A stretch of 43,165 nt of DNA, taken from NCBI GenBank assembly GCA_910587555.1, contig CAJULV010000032.1, positions 1 through 43,165 on the forward strand. The letters run 5' to 3'. The DNA comes from an uncultured Acetatifactor sp. GTDB lineage: Bacteria; Bacillota; Clostridia; Lachnospirales; Lachnospiraceae. Shown here piece by piece: positions 1-8,798 of the stretch; position 1 is the stretch's first letter; the number at the start of each line of letters is the position of its first letter. The position numbers and the translations under genes are program-made. The notes beneath the pieces are model-generated. The model ran no database searches and had not been told where the DNA came from. It saw nothing but the letters and a program-made list of their open reading frames with translations.

Positions 1-1059
1 AATCAGGATACCCTTGGAACTGTCAAAGCCGTCCATCTCGGACAGCAGCTGGTTCAGCGTCTGCTCCCGCTCCTCGTTTCCGCCGCCGTATTTGGAATCC
101 CGACTCCGCCCGATGGCGTCAATCTCATCGATAAATATGATACAGGGCGCATTTTTCGTCGCCTCCTTGAACAAATCCCGCACACGGCTGGCGCCCACGC
201 CCACATACAGCTCTATAAAATCGGAACCCGTCAGTGAGAAGAACGGCACATGCGCCTCCCCGGCCACTGCCTTTGCCAGCAAAGTCTTACCGGTTCCGGG
301 AGGTCCCACCAGCAAAGCACCCTTGGGCAGCCTGGCTCCAATCTTGGAGTATTTCCCCGGATTGTGGAGGAAATCCACCACCTCCACCAGAGATTCCTTG
401 GCCTCGTCCTCGCCTGCCACGTCCTTGAAGGTAACGCCCGTCTCCTTCTGCACATAAACCTTGGCATTGCTCTTGCCTACGCCCAGAGGCCCTCCGGATC
501 CGCCCATCTTCCTGAACACCACTCCAAGCAGTATCCACATAAGCACCACCGGCAGCACCACATAAAGCAGAATATCCAGGATTCTCCCCGAATTGTCGCT
601 AAGAACCCGGCTTCCGTCTATGCCGTGCTCTTCCATCCGGGCCGTGAGGGTATCCAAATCTTCCATAATAATGGTAGAATATGTCACCTGCATATTGCCG
701 TAAAAAGGATATGCCGGCATGGCAGAGGGCGCATTCTCAGAACCCTGTGCATCTTTTTTCAGGGTAAACAGGATCTGCCCCGTACTCTGCACCTCCACTG
801 CCTCCACTTCATCCGCATTCACATGCTCCAGGAATTTCGTGTAGCTGACCTCCTGAGAATTTCCCTTGCCCCCGAACAATAGATTCCAGAGCATAAAAAC
901 CAACAGTACCGTACTCAGCCCTGCCAGCAGCACCATCATGATATTCGGTCTTCTGGGTGGCTGGTTCCCGTTCCCGTTTCCGCCCCCGCTGCCAGGCCCT
1001 CCCTGGCCGCCGTTATTATAGCCTCCGCCGTTATCGTACTGGTTCATTTGATTGTCCAT
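1..1059 (-). CDS. ftsH: ATP-dependent zinc metalloprotease FtsH, N-terminal part (cut by window edge)
   Basis: Membrane-anchored AAA+ protease that degrades misfolded membrane proteins and short-lived regulators. The 353 visible residues start with an unusual Gly/Asn-rich stretch (about 10-33). A first membrane helix (about 40-61), an extracytoplasmic FtsH_ext region, a second helix (about 161-182) and the AAA domain follow. Walker A GPPGTGKT is at 252-259 and Walker B IIFIDEID at 307-314. The second region of homology and the HEXXH peptidase domain lie beyond the left edge. The ATG at 1059 follows a GGAG site at usual spacing. Family assignment is certain; whether the full protein is intact cannot be seen. 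Confidence 0.97.
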   Translation of the reverse strand, partial: MDNQMNQYDNGGGYNNGGQGGPGSGGGNGNGNQPPRRPNIMMVLLAGLSTVLLVFMLWNLLFGGKGNSQEVSYTKFLEHVNADEVEAVEVQSTGQILFTLKKDAQGSENAPSAMPAYPFYGNMQVTYSTIIMEDLDTLTARMEEHGIDGSRVLSDNSGRILDILLYVVLPVVLMWILLGVVFRKMGGSGGPLGVGKSNAKVYVQKETGVTFKDVAGEDEAKESLVEVVDFLHNPGKYSKIGARLPKGALLVGPPGTGKTLLAKAVAGEAHVPFFSLTGSDFIELYVGVGASRVRDLFKEATKNAPCIIFIDEIDAIGRSRDSKYGGGNEEREQTLNQLLSEMDGFDSSKGILI

Positions 1060-1105
1060 AGTAACTCCGTTTCTGTTTCCTGCTTTGCTCTTAAGTCCCA
1101 TTGCC

Positions 1106-1134
1106 ATTATAGATAGAACCAGTTGATAAATCAA
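1106..1134 (-). promoter_or_regulatory. sigma-A promoter of ftsH
   Basis: Read on the minus strand, TTGATT and TATAAT are separated by exactly 17 bases, about 50 bases upstream of the ftsH start. The -10 is a perfect consensus and the -35 matches at four of six positions. Confidence 0.6.
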
Positions 1135-1366
1135 TAGCATATTTGTGAAAAAAACAAATTATCTCTTAAAGATTTCTAAACTTTTTACCCCATTTCGATG
1201 CCCTGCCGCACCAATGACGTCCATGACAGGCGGCATGATTCCGCCCCATGAAAGTTCATTTCCATGAAATTTTTTATCTTAATATGGTATTCCTCAAAAT
1301 TCTGTGATAGAATGTTGAAACGTAAGGAACGGCAAAAAAGAAAAAATTACGAAAGCGAGGCTGGAA

Positions 1367-2842
1367 ATGAAAATCGGTTTTGACAACAACAAATACCTCA
1401 AAATGCAGTCGGAACACATCAAGGAACGAATTGTCCAGTTCGGAGACAAGCTCTATCTGGAATTCGGCGGAAAGCTCTTCGACGACTACCATGCTTCCAG
1501 GGTACTGCCCGGCTTCGCCCCGGACGCGAAACTGCAGATGCTGATGCAGCTGGCGGACTACGCCGAAATCGTCATTGTCATCAGTGCAATTGACATTGAG
1601 AAGAATAAGATTCACGGCGACCTGGGGATTACCTACGATGTAGACGTATTGAGGCTGCGGGACGAGTTTCAGGGCAGAGGCCTGTATGTGGGCAGCGTGG
1701 TTATCACACATTACCAGGGACAGCACAGTGCGGAACAGTTTAAGGCAAAGCTGGAAAAGAAAAACATTAAAGTATACCTCCATTACACCATAGAAGGCTA
1801 TCCGGCCAATGTCCCCCTGATCGTCAGTGAAAAGGGCTATGGGAAAAACGACTATATAGAAACCTCCCGTCCCCTGATTGTCGTCACGGCGCCCGGACCG
1901 GGCAGCGGCAAGATGGCCACCTGCCTCTCCCAGCTCTACCATGACAGGCAGCGGGGCATCAAGGCGGGCTATGCCAAATTTGAGACCTTCCCCATCTGGA
2001 ACATACCGTTAAAGCACCCTATCAACCTCGCTTATGAGGCAGCCACCGCCGACCTGAACGACGTAAACATGATCGACCCCTTCCATCTGGAAGCTTACGG
2101 CAAGACAACTGTAAATTACAATCGGGATATCGAGATTTTCCCGGTGCTGAATGCTATTTTTGAGAGCATTTACGGGAGCAATCCCTATAAATCTCCCACT
2201 GACATGGGCGTCAACATGGCCGGGAACTGTATCATTGACGATGAGGCATGCTGCGAGGCATCCAAAATGGAAATCATCCGCCGCTATTATACCACACTGT
2301 GCAGGATGGTGCTGGATGATGCCTCGGAAAACGAACTGCTGAAAATCGAACTGCTGATGAAACAGGCAAAGATCACCTCTGACGACAGGAAAGTCACCTC
2401 TGTCGCAAAGAAACTGGCGGAAGAACTGGGCGTTCCCACCGCCGCCATCGAACTGCCTGACGGACATATCATCACTTCCAAAACCTCCGATTTTCTGGGT
2501 GCTTCCGCAGCCCTGCTTCTGAACGCCCTGAAGCACCTGGCAGACGTTGACCATAACCTGAAGCTCATCAAACCCGAAGCCATCGAACCCATCCAGGACC
2601 TGAAAGTACGCTACCTGGGCGGCAAAAATCCCCGTCTCCACACCGACGAGGTTTTGATTGCCCTCACCCTGGCGGCCTGCAGCGACGAAAATGCCCGCCG
2701 CGCCCTGGAGCAGCTCCCCAGCCTGAAGGGCTGCCAGGTCCACACTTCGGTAATGCTCTCCGAGGTAGATATCAAAATCTTCAAAAAACTGGGGGTAGAT
2801 CTGACCTGCGAACCCGTCCAGACCACACGGAAGAAATATTAA
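1367..2842 (+). CDS. DUF1846 family protein
   Basis: A 491-residue protein that matches the DUF1846 family throughout; this family is widespread in Firmicutes, often near 495 residues, and of unknown biochemical role. A glycine-rich P-loop-like segment, APGPGSGK, lies at 175-182 after a hydrophobic strand, suggesting nucleotide or phosphate binding; this is inference. The start is supported by GAGG seven bases upstream of the ATG. It stands alone, divergent from ftsH, and is closed by a strong terminator. A possible -10 (TAGAAT, 1308-1313) lacks a good -35. Confidence 0.9.
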   Translation: MKIGFDNNKYLKMQSEHIKERIVQFGDKLYLEFGGKLFDDYHASRVLPGFAPDAKLQMLMQLADYAEIVIVISAIDIEKNKIHGDLGITYDVDVLRLRDEFQGRGLYVGSVVITHYQGQHSAEQFKAKLEKKNIKVYLHYTIEGYPANVPLIVSEKGYGKNDYIETSRPLIVVTAPGPGSGKMATCLSQLYHDRQRGIKAGYAKFETFPIWNIPLKHPINLAYEAATADLNDVNMIDPFHLEAYGKTTVNYNRDIEIFPVLNAIFESIYGSNPYKSPTDMGVNMAGNCIIDDEACCEASKMEIIRRYYTTLCRMVLDDASENELLKIELLMKQAKITSDDRKVTSVAKKLAEELGVPTAAIELPDGHIITSKTSDFLGASAALLLNALKHLADVDHNLKLIKPEAIEPIQDLKVRYLGGKNPRLHTDEVLIALTLAACSDENARRALEQLPSLKGCQVHTSVMLSEVDIKIFKKLGVDLTCEPVQTTRKKY

Positions 2843-2871
2843 GCGCTCCTTTGCACACGTATCATTACACA

Positions 2872-2924
2872 AGGGCCTGAAAGACCGGAAGCACATTGGC
2901 CGGTCAGTCAGGCCCTCTTATTTG
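2872..2924 (+). terminator. Rho-independent terminator after the DUF1846 gene
   Basis: The outer arms AGGGCCTGA (2872-2880) and TCAGGCCCT (2908-2916) pair perfectly. Inner arms ACCGG and CCGGT extend the stem, and a short T-rich tail follows. The minus side has no T tract, so it acts on the plus strand. Confidence 0.75.
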
Positions 2925-2968
2925 AAAATACATTGTCAGGCGGAGGGAAACCGGACATCCATCCGTCC

Positions 2969-3844
2969 CTACAGCTTCTTCAGGAAATTCCCGTCCACGC
3001 TGACCCCTTCATTGATAACAATAAACGCATGGGGGTCATACTTATGTACAACCGCCTTCAGCCTGCCCACCTCATATTTGGACAGTGTGACATACAGCAT
3101 GTGAGACTGCTGATGGGTATAAGCCCCCTGGGTCGTCCACTTCGTCATGCCCCTGTAAATCTCGTCGAAAACAGCCTTCTCCAGCTCCGCCGTATCGGCC
3201 TTTGTGATGATATTGGCCTCCACATTGATATTCTGGGTATGTACCCTGTCCATGGCCGTGGAATAGACTGCCGCATATATGATACAATACACTACGATCT
3301 CCACGTCAAACAGGAAAAAACATACTCCATACAGCGCCAGGTTCAGCATCAGCCCCGCCTTACCCACGCTGAAGTCCTTCTTCCATCTGGCCAGGATCAG
3401 CCCTACCACATCCATGCCGCCGCTGGAAGAAGCCATCCGCAGCATGACGCCGATGCCGCTGCCGGAGATAATACCGCCCACCACACATGCAGCCATCCTG
3501 TCCTCCACGATCATCGTAACCGGTATGACCGACAGGAACGTGGTCATCGCCGTAACGGTGACCAGCGTCTTGAAAAAGAACGTTTTCCCCAGCCGGGTGA
3601 AGGCGAGAAGAAACAGGGGGATATTAATCATATAATATATCAGGCCGGCCACGTCGAAGCCGCCGAAATCCATTCCGAAATACCTGCTCAGCACGGTACG
3701 GATTACCTGGGATACGCCCATGACGCCTCCGGAATACAGCTTTGCCGGCACGATAAACAGGTTGACTCCCAACGCATACACAAAAGCCGCCGCCACGCAA
3801 ATCAGCGTACGTTTCGCTTCATATATAACCACTTCTCTTTTCAT
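2969..3844 (-). CDS. YitT family membrane protein (DUF161 + DUF2179)
   Basis: A 291-residue integral membrane protein. The first ~200 residues hold five to six hydrophobic helices of the YitT/DUF161 type. The soluble C-terminal ~80 residues match DUF2179, a small ligand-binding-like domain, ending with the typical pattern of a conserved HAFIVINEG stretch. The function of the family is not established. It starts one base after the thioredoxin stop codon, so translation is probably coupled, and it is the last gene of a trmB-thioredoxin-yitT unit. Confidence 0.93.
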   Translation of the reverse strand: MKREVVIYEAKRTLICVAAAFVYALGVNLFIVPAKLYSGGVMGVSQVIRTVLSRYFGMDFGGFDVAGLIYYMINIPLFLLAFTRLGKTFFFKTLVTVTAMTTFLSVIPVTMIVEDRMAACVVGGIISGSGIGVMLRMASSSGGMDVVGLILARWKKDFSVGKAGLMLNLALYGVCFFLFDVEIVVYCIIYAAVYSTAMDRVHTQNINVEANIITKADTAELEKAVFDEIYRGMTKWTTQGAYTHQQSHMLYVTLSKYEVGRLKAVVHKYDPHAFIVINEGVSVDGNFLKKL

Positions 3845-3845
3845 C

Positions 3846-4166
3846 TTATCCCAATGCCTGCTCCACTTTCTGCTTCAATTCTGCTGCGGGCATGGCGCCC
3901 ACATAATTCGCCGCCGGTTTTCCGTCCCTGAAAATGATGAATGCCGGAATGCTGGAAACCTGGCACTGCTTTGCCAGTTCCATGTTCTCGTCGATATTGC
4001 ACTTTCCCACCTTGACCTTTCCCTCATATTCCGCCGCAATCTTGGCCACCACCGGTCCCATCATCCTGCAGGGATTGCACCAGTCCGCATAGAAGTCTAC
4101 CAGTACGGGAATCTCCGACTTCAAAACCTCAGTTTCAAAATTGTCCGTTGTAAATTTGTATTCCAT
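3846..4166 (-). CDS. trxA: thioredoxin with WCNPC active site
   Basis: A 106-residue single-domain thioredoxin. The redox pair is C30 and C33 in DWCNPCRM, so the usual Gly of WCGPC is Asn; the cis-Pro loop SSIPAF is present. It would reduce disulfides of cytosolic proteins. The start follows GGAGG eight bases upstream. A small perfect hairpin (GTGCGC/GCGCAC, about 4190-4205) lies just upstream of the ribosome binding site, and an AT-rich hairpin (4209-4228) follows trmB on the minus strand and may be a weak terminator. The replaced residue may tune the redox potential. Confidence 0.95.
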   Translation of the reverse strand: MEYKFTTDNFETEVLKSEIPVLVDFYADWCNPCRMMGPVVAKIAAEYEGKVKVGKCNIDENMELAKQCQVSSIPAFIIFRDGKPAANYVGAMPAAELKQKVEQALG

Positions 4167-4263
4167 TTTACACCTCCGTGTGCGCTACGGCGCACCTATC
4201 ATTCAAAATTTGAAAGCCTGCTTTCAAACCTGCACCTTCCCAATCAAACGGTTGAAGGTTTCC

Positions 4264-4926
4264 TTATAGTTTCTCCTGCTTCCGCACAATAATATACTTG
4301 CAGATCGGATTCCCTGCAGCGGAAAATTTTTCCTCATATTCCGTCATGATATTGCCCTGCATCAGTTCCGCGTCACTGTGGAGGTTGTACGTGGCTGCCG
4401 CCAGCTCCCATGCCGGAGAAGCCGCCAGCTCCTCCAATGCAAACTCAAAGAGCGGCCTGTTATCCGTCTTGAACTCCAGCCTGCCGCCCGGTTTCAGAAT
4501 CCGGGCAAAACGCTCCAGGAATTCCCTGGAGGGAAGCCTGCGCTTCGCATGCCTGTCCTTTGGCCAGGGGTCAGAAAAATTCAGGTAAATCCTGTCCACC
4601 TCGCCCTGCCCGAATACCTCGGCGATGTTCTCCGCATCCATCCGCAGGAATTTCAGATTCGGCAGTTCCTCCTGCTCCATCTTATGAACCGCCCGCAGCA
4701 ATACACTGGAATATTTTTCAATGCCCACGTAATTGATGTCGGGATGCAGCCCGGCCATGGTATATATGAATTTGCCTTTCCCCATACCTGCCTCCAGCCG
4801 CACAGGCGCTTCGTTCCCGAAAACCTCCTTCCACCTGCCGGCACACTCCCGCTGCATCTCTTCCTTTATCACATAAGGGCTGCTCGAAATCACCTCCCTT
4901 GATCCTGTAATATTACGTAATCTCAT
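4264..4926 (-). CDS. trmB: tRNA (guanine-N7-)-methyltransferase TrmB
   Basis: Makes m7G46 in tRNA using S-adenosylmethionine. The 220 residues carry the AdoMet loop GMGKGKF (about 48-54) and the family signature NFSDPWPKDRHAKRRL (about 135-150). Further conserved features are FKTDN and the C-terminal TEYEEKF substrate motif. Length is normal for the family. It is first in the operon with thioredoxin and yitT, driven by the promoter at 4977-5005. The ribosome binding site is weak (AAGTGA), but no better start exists. Confidence 0.96.
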   Translation of the reverse strand: MRLRNITGSREVISSSPYVIKEEMQRECAGRWKEVFGNEAPVRLEAGMGKGKFIYTMAGLHPDINYVGIEKYSSVLLRAVHKMEQEELPNLKFLRMDAENIAEVFGQGEVDRIYLNFSDPWPKDRHAKRRLPSREFLERFARILKPGGRLEFKTDNRPLFEFALEELAASPAWELAAATYNLHSDAELMQGNIMTEYEEKFSAAGNPICKYIIVRKQEKL

Positions 4927-4976
4927 TTCACTTACTACTCTTTCTTTTCCTTTTTTTGTTTCCTATATCCATACTA

Positions 4977-5005
4977 ACTGTACTTTAATTTTCAGCGCTT
5001 GTCAA
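4977..5005 (-). promoter_or_regulatory. sigma-A promoter of the trmB operon
   Basis: On the minus strand a perfect TTGACA (5000-5005) is followed after 17 bases by TACAGT (4977-4982), about 50 bases upstream of trmB. Confidence 0.6.
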
Positions 5006-5189
5006 TCATAAAAGTCACTTTTCGAAATTCCCGCCTTCTCACCGGTCCCGGGTGTACCGCTGCGGTTTCCCTTGTAAAAATGCATTATACAGCACCTCCG
5101 GCGGGCCGCAAAACTGTTACTACCTCACAAAACCTCACAAACGGAAGAATTTCCTGCAAAATAATCGTGAATTACACCTCAGAATGGTG

Positions 5190-5195
5190 TATAAT
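5190..5195 (+). promoter_or_regulatory. probable -10 box of the carboxypeptidase gene
   Basis: A perfect TATAAT lies 90 bases upstream of the start codon. No good -35 is visible at the proper distance. Two tandem copies of ACCTCACAAA (5122-5131 and 5132-5141) lie about 50 bases further upstream and could bind an activator. The rest of the 358-base gap up to trmB holds only the opposing promoter. Confidence 0.4.
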
Positions 5196-5284
5196 AAGAT
5201 TTGCTCCCGATTAACACACGGTTCGGTTCCCGGTGAAAAGACCACCGGAGTACCGCTGCATAACCGATACAGAAAGGTCAACCC

Positions 5285-6805
5285 ATGCTGAAACACATTC
5301 CACATAGATATCCATATTTTCTGCCTGCCTCAGCTGGCACACCCACAGCCCGGAAAAAACTTCCAGGCTTCTATTTTCTGGCTGCTGCCATACTGGCCGG
5401 CAGTCTGGCCTTTGGCGCCCCTCTCCCTGCCAGAGCCTCCTCAGACGCGGAGCTGCGCCTGGATTCCCACCGCGCCATGGACATCCAGTCCAACGATATC
5501 CCCGGCTGGCCGGAGGGTCCCGTAGTGGGCGCCGAGTCCGCCATTTTGATAGAGGCTGAGACAGGCACCGTCCTATACGCGAAAAACGTCCATCAGCAGC
5601 AGTATCCCGCCAGCACCACGAAGATTCTCACGGCGCTGATAGCATCTGAGCGCTGCGGTATGGAAGAAACCGTCACTTTTTCCTACGATGCTGTCTTCGA
5701 TACGCCCCGTGACAGCAGCCACATCGCCATGAATCCGGGTGAAGAGCTGACCATGGAGCAGAGCCTCAATGCCATCCTGATCCGCTCCGCCAACGAGGTC
5801 TGCTACGCGGTTGCGGAGCATATCACGGAGACTACGGACTGGTCCGTTTTCTCCGGCATAATGAACGAAAGGGCTGCGGAGCTGGGATGCCTGAATTCCC
5901 ATTTCGTCAATCCCAACGGCCTGCCGGACGAAAATCATTATACCACCGCCTATGACCTGGCCATGATAGGGAGGGCGTTTTTTGCCAATGAAATGCTGTG
6001 TAAAATCACACTGTCCAGAAGAATAGACTTTCCTGCCACGGAGAAGCTCCCCCTGGGCAAGCTGGAGAACAACAATATGAAGATTATCCCCGGCGGCGAA
6101 TACGCCTACGAGTACCTGATAGGCTGCAAAACCGGTTATACGGACATAGCCAGAAGCTGCCTGGTATCCTCTGCGGAAAAAGACGGGATGAAGCTGATCT
6201 GCGTGGTGATGCACGACGAGTCTCCGTATCAGTACCAGGATACCATCGCCCTCTACGAATACGGCTTCTCCAATTTCGAAAAAATCAATGTGGCCGAGAC
6301 GGAAGAAAAATACAACATCGACAATACGGGACTGTTCTACAGCGGGAATGACATCTTCGGCAATTCCCAGCCCTTCCTGGCCCTGAACCGGGATGACTTC
6401 ATCCTTCTGCCCAGAACGGCCTCCTTTGACGACACCGAATCAGACATCTCTTACGATACAGGTGACGAAAACCAGGCGGCAGTTATCTCTTATACCTACC
6501 GGGATGTCCCTGTGGGTTCCGTCAGGGTCAGCTTTTCTGCCGGCCAGGACGAAAAAAGCCTCTTTGACGCAGAGCCTGAAGAGGCGCCGCAGCCGGCCGG
6601 CCCGGAGCCGGAAAAGCCTGTGGTTTTTGTAAATGTGGTATACATTTTCATCGGAGTTGGATGCCTTGGGGGTGCGGCGCTGGTGATACTGCTGGCGCGC
6701 ATGATTTTAAGGAATTATGCGTTTGCAGGCTGGAAACGCCGGGGCAGGAAAGAGAGGAACGGCAGAAAGGAATGGCGCAGAAGGAACCGGCGGATGTACA
6801 AATAG
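5285..6805 (+). CDS. D-alanyl-D-alanine carboxypeptidase (low-molecular-weight PBP, peptidase S11)
   Basis: A DacF/PBP5-type enzyme that trims the terminal D-Ala from peptidoglycan stem peptides outside the membrane. All three active-site motifs are present: SxxK as STTK with Ser110, SxN as SAN at 168-170, and KTG at 282-284. A hydrophobic export segment lies at about 28-46 after a longer than usual, basic N-terminus. A C-terminal membrane helix (about 445-475) followed by an Arg/Lys-rich tail anchors it, in place of the amphipathic helix of classic PBP5. The 506-residue length fits the clostridial form. It is monocistronic. Confidence 0.94.
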   Translation: MLKHIPHRYPYFLPASAGTPTARKKLPGFYFLAAAILAGSLAFGAPLPARASSDAELRLDSHRAMDIQSNDIPGWPEGPVVGAESAILIEAETGTVLYAKNVHQQQYPASTTKILTALIASERCGMEETVTFSYDAVFDTPRDSSHIAMNPGEELTMEQSLNAILIRSANEVCYAVAEHITETTDWSVFSGIMNERAAELGCLNSHFVNPNGLPDENHYTTAYDLAMIGRAFFANEMLCKITLSRRIDFPATEKLPLGKLENNNMKIIPGGEYAYEYLIGCKTGYTDIARSCLVSSAEKDGMKLICVVMHDESPYQYQDTIALYEYGFSNFEKINVAETEEKYNIDNTGLFYSGNDIFGNSQPFLALNRDDFILLPRTASFDDTESDISYDTGDENQAAVISYTYRDVPVGSVRVSFSAGQDEKSLFDAEPEEAPQPAGPEPEKPVVFVNVVYIFIGVGCLGGAALVILLARMILRNYAFAGWKRRGRKERNGRKEWRRRNRRMYK

Positions 6806-6870
6806 CGGCAAAACCCGGTTCCGGTGTAAACGGGCAGCACCGGCTTACAACCTGCCAACGCTGCCCGCGG

Positions 6871-7845
6871 TTAACCCAAATACGGTTTGCCGTGTATCCG
6901 GTGCTGTTTCTGCTGCATTTTAACATTCTCACTGCGTTTCCGCAGGCCCATCGCCTCCTCGGGGGAAATCAGTTTGGTTGTCTTGACAATGTAAACTTTT
7001 TCGTCCATTGATTTCCGGACCCTGATTTTTCCCTTCAGGTAGCCGTGTTTCTCGCAGTAGGCCAGGCAATAATAATTTCTTCCGTTTGGCGTGAACCAGC
7101 GGATTTTTTTCCGCAGGTTCCTGTGGCAGAGATAGCATTTGCTTGCAACCACTTCCCTGTCTTCAAAGGCTTCCGCCCTGTCCGCGAATCCTCTGGAGAT
7201 ATATTTTTCATAATTGTCAAACTGAACCCTGATCTCCGCCTTTTTGTCCGGCGGGAGACGGAATACATCGTAGGACACGTTTTTCAGGACATCAGGCTTC
7301 TCCTTCAGTACCTTTGACAGTATCTTTGCCGTGTAAAAGGCATCCCCGTAAGCCCTGTGAAAAGGAATCTCCTTCTCCAGCTTCAGGAAGTCGACGGCAT
7401 GCTCCAACGCCCTTCTGGATTTGCCGTCCTCATAAGCGATACTGAATAACTTCTGTACATCCAGATAGGCAATGGGTCCCTCCGCCAGCGGCGCCATATT
7501 ATAAAATTTCATATTCCGCTGAAGTTCCGTAAGGTCCGCGCTCCCCCAGGTACAGAAACGGCGTTCCCCCGCTTCGCACCACTCCAGAAAACGCTCCGCA
7601 GCAGCGGTGAAGGGACTGCCGTTCTCCAGCTCCTGCATCTGTAACTGCAGAAGCCTGCCGGTAGCCTGGTTCATCTCCCGGTAAACAGCCGGCTTGACCA
7701 GTTCGCTGAACGTATCAATTCCGACACCATTGTCATCTAATTTTACCGCACCGATCTCGATGATTTCAAAAGGAAGACATGTCGTTTCCTCCTCCAGACC
7801 GGTGCTGCTCTGATTCCACTCCAAATCAAATACGATATAATTCAA
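6871..7845 (-). CDS. DEDDh 3'-5' exonuclease with C-terminal zinc-ribbon-like tail
   Basis: A 324-residue protein of the RNase T / DNA polymerase III epsilon exonuclease superfamily. Metal-binding residues D7 and E9 (FDLEW), D104 (WGSAD), H163 and D168 (HRAYGDA) give a complete DEDDh set. The C-terminal part has CxxC (CYLC) and a second CxxxC pair (YYCLAYCEKHG), suggesting a zinc-binding nucleic-acid-contact module. Its natural substrate is unknown. It begins three bases after the upstream hydrolase gene stops, so it is in the proS operon. Confidence 0.88.
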   Translation of the reverse strand: MNYIVFDLEWNQSSTGLEEETTCLPFEIIEIGAVKLDDNGVGIDTFSELVKPAVYREMNQATGRLLQLQMQELENGSPFTAAAERFLEWCEAGERRFCTWGSADLTELQRNMKFYNMAPLAEGPIAYLDVQKLFSIAYEDGKSRRALEHAVDFLKLEKEIPFHRAYGDAFYTAKILSKVLKEKPDVLKNVSYDVFRLPPDKKAEIRVQFDNYEKYISRGFADRAEAFEDREVVASKCYLCHRNLRKKIRWFTPNGRNYYCLAYCEKHGYLKGKIRVRKSMDEKVYIVKTTKLISPEEAMGLRKRSENVKMQQKQHRIHGKPYLG

Positions 7846-7848
7846 TTT

Positions 7849-8706
7849 TTATGATCCTTTCACGTACTGATGTTCAATCCATGTATGGGCCAGGGATATC
7901 CAGGAGGTACATTCTTCCTGAAGGGCACAGCCGCCTCTGTCCAGGGTCAGGCGGTTGGCAAGGGCCAGGCCGTGTACGCCGCGGGGGTACATGTGGAATT
8001 CCGCAGGCACATCTGCACGGCGCAGCGCCCCCACAAACAGCAGCGAGTTCTCCACCGGAACGCCGCCGTCCGTATAGGTATGCCAGATAAAGGCCGGAGG
8101 CGTACCGGCGCCCACCTGCTTCTCCAGGGATACGTACTCCCGCGCGGGCATCCCCAGCTTTTCGGAAAGCGCCTCCTCCTGCCCGCCCAGCAGATGGTCA
8201 AAAGAACCCCTGTGGGCATACTCCCCCGAAGTAATCACGGGATAGCACAGTATCATGCCGTCGGGCCGGAAAATCGTCCTGTCCCCGCCTTCGTATGCCA
8301 GGGCTTCCGCCACGAAATCCCTGTCCCAGAAAACCCCCAGCGAAGCCGCCAGATGGCCTCCTGCAGAGCAGCCCAGAACGATAATCTGCCGCGGATTCAC
8401 ATGCCATTCCGCCGCGTTCTGCCTCACCAGCCGGATGCTCCAAGCCAGCTCCGCCAACGCCGTTGGAAATACCGCCGGCGCACAGGAATACCGCAGCACG
8501 GCCGCATGATATCCCATGGCAAGGAACTGCATCGCCAGGGGTTCCGCCTCCCTGTCCGATGTCCACTCATATCCGCCGCCCGGGCAGACCAGCACCAACG
8601 GCCTGTCGGCTATGGCGATTTCCCCCGAATAATCCTGAATATATGTGACAAGTCTCGCATGGGGCAGCGACCCTTCCGCTTTTATCTGATATGAATCATG
8701 AATCAT
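7849..8706 (-). CDS. alpha/beta hydrolase, acetyl-esterase-like
   Basis: A 285-residue cytoplasmic alpha/beta hydrolase. The oxyanion motif PGGGY is at 42-46, nucleophile Ser114 sits in GCSAGG, and Asp213 and His245 (RGVHGL) complete a catalytic triad. This layout matches the BD-FAE/hormone-sensitive-lipase-like group that often de-acetylates sugars or xylan oligomers. No signal peptide is present. The start is supported by GGAGAGGG upstream. It lies between proS and the exonuclease, probably co-transcribed. The substrate cannot be read from sequence. Confidence 0.88.
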   Translation of the reverse strand: MIHDSYQIKAEGSLPHARLVTYIQDYSGEIAIADRPLVLVCPGGGYEWTSDREAEPLAMQFLAMGYHAAVLRYSCAPAVFPTALAELAWSIRLVRQNAAEWHVNPRQIIVLGCSAGGHLAASLGVFWDRDFVAEALAYEGGDRTIFRPDGMILCYPVITSGEYAHRGSFDHLLGGQEEALSEKLGMPAREYVSLEKQVGAGTPPAFIWHTYTDGGVPVENSLLFVGALRRADVPAEFHMYPRGVHGLALANRLTLDRGGCALQEECTSWISLAHTWIEHQYVKGS

Positions 8707-8798
8707 TTCCAGCCCTCTCCTTCCTGACTACCTGTTCCCGAAGTGTATCCCTTTTCATCTCCGCAGATCCGCCGCTGCGCGTCCGCGTCTCGTTTACA

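Noticed and set aside
8696..8758. 20-codon leader peptide overlapping the start of the alpha/beta hydrolase gene
   Set aside because: It has a weak GCGGAG site and could couple translation, but its composition is unremarkable and there is no other support.
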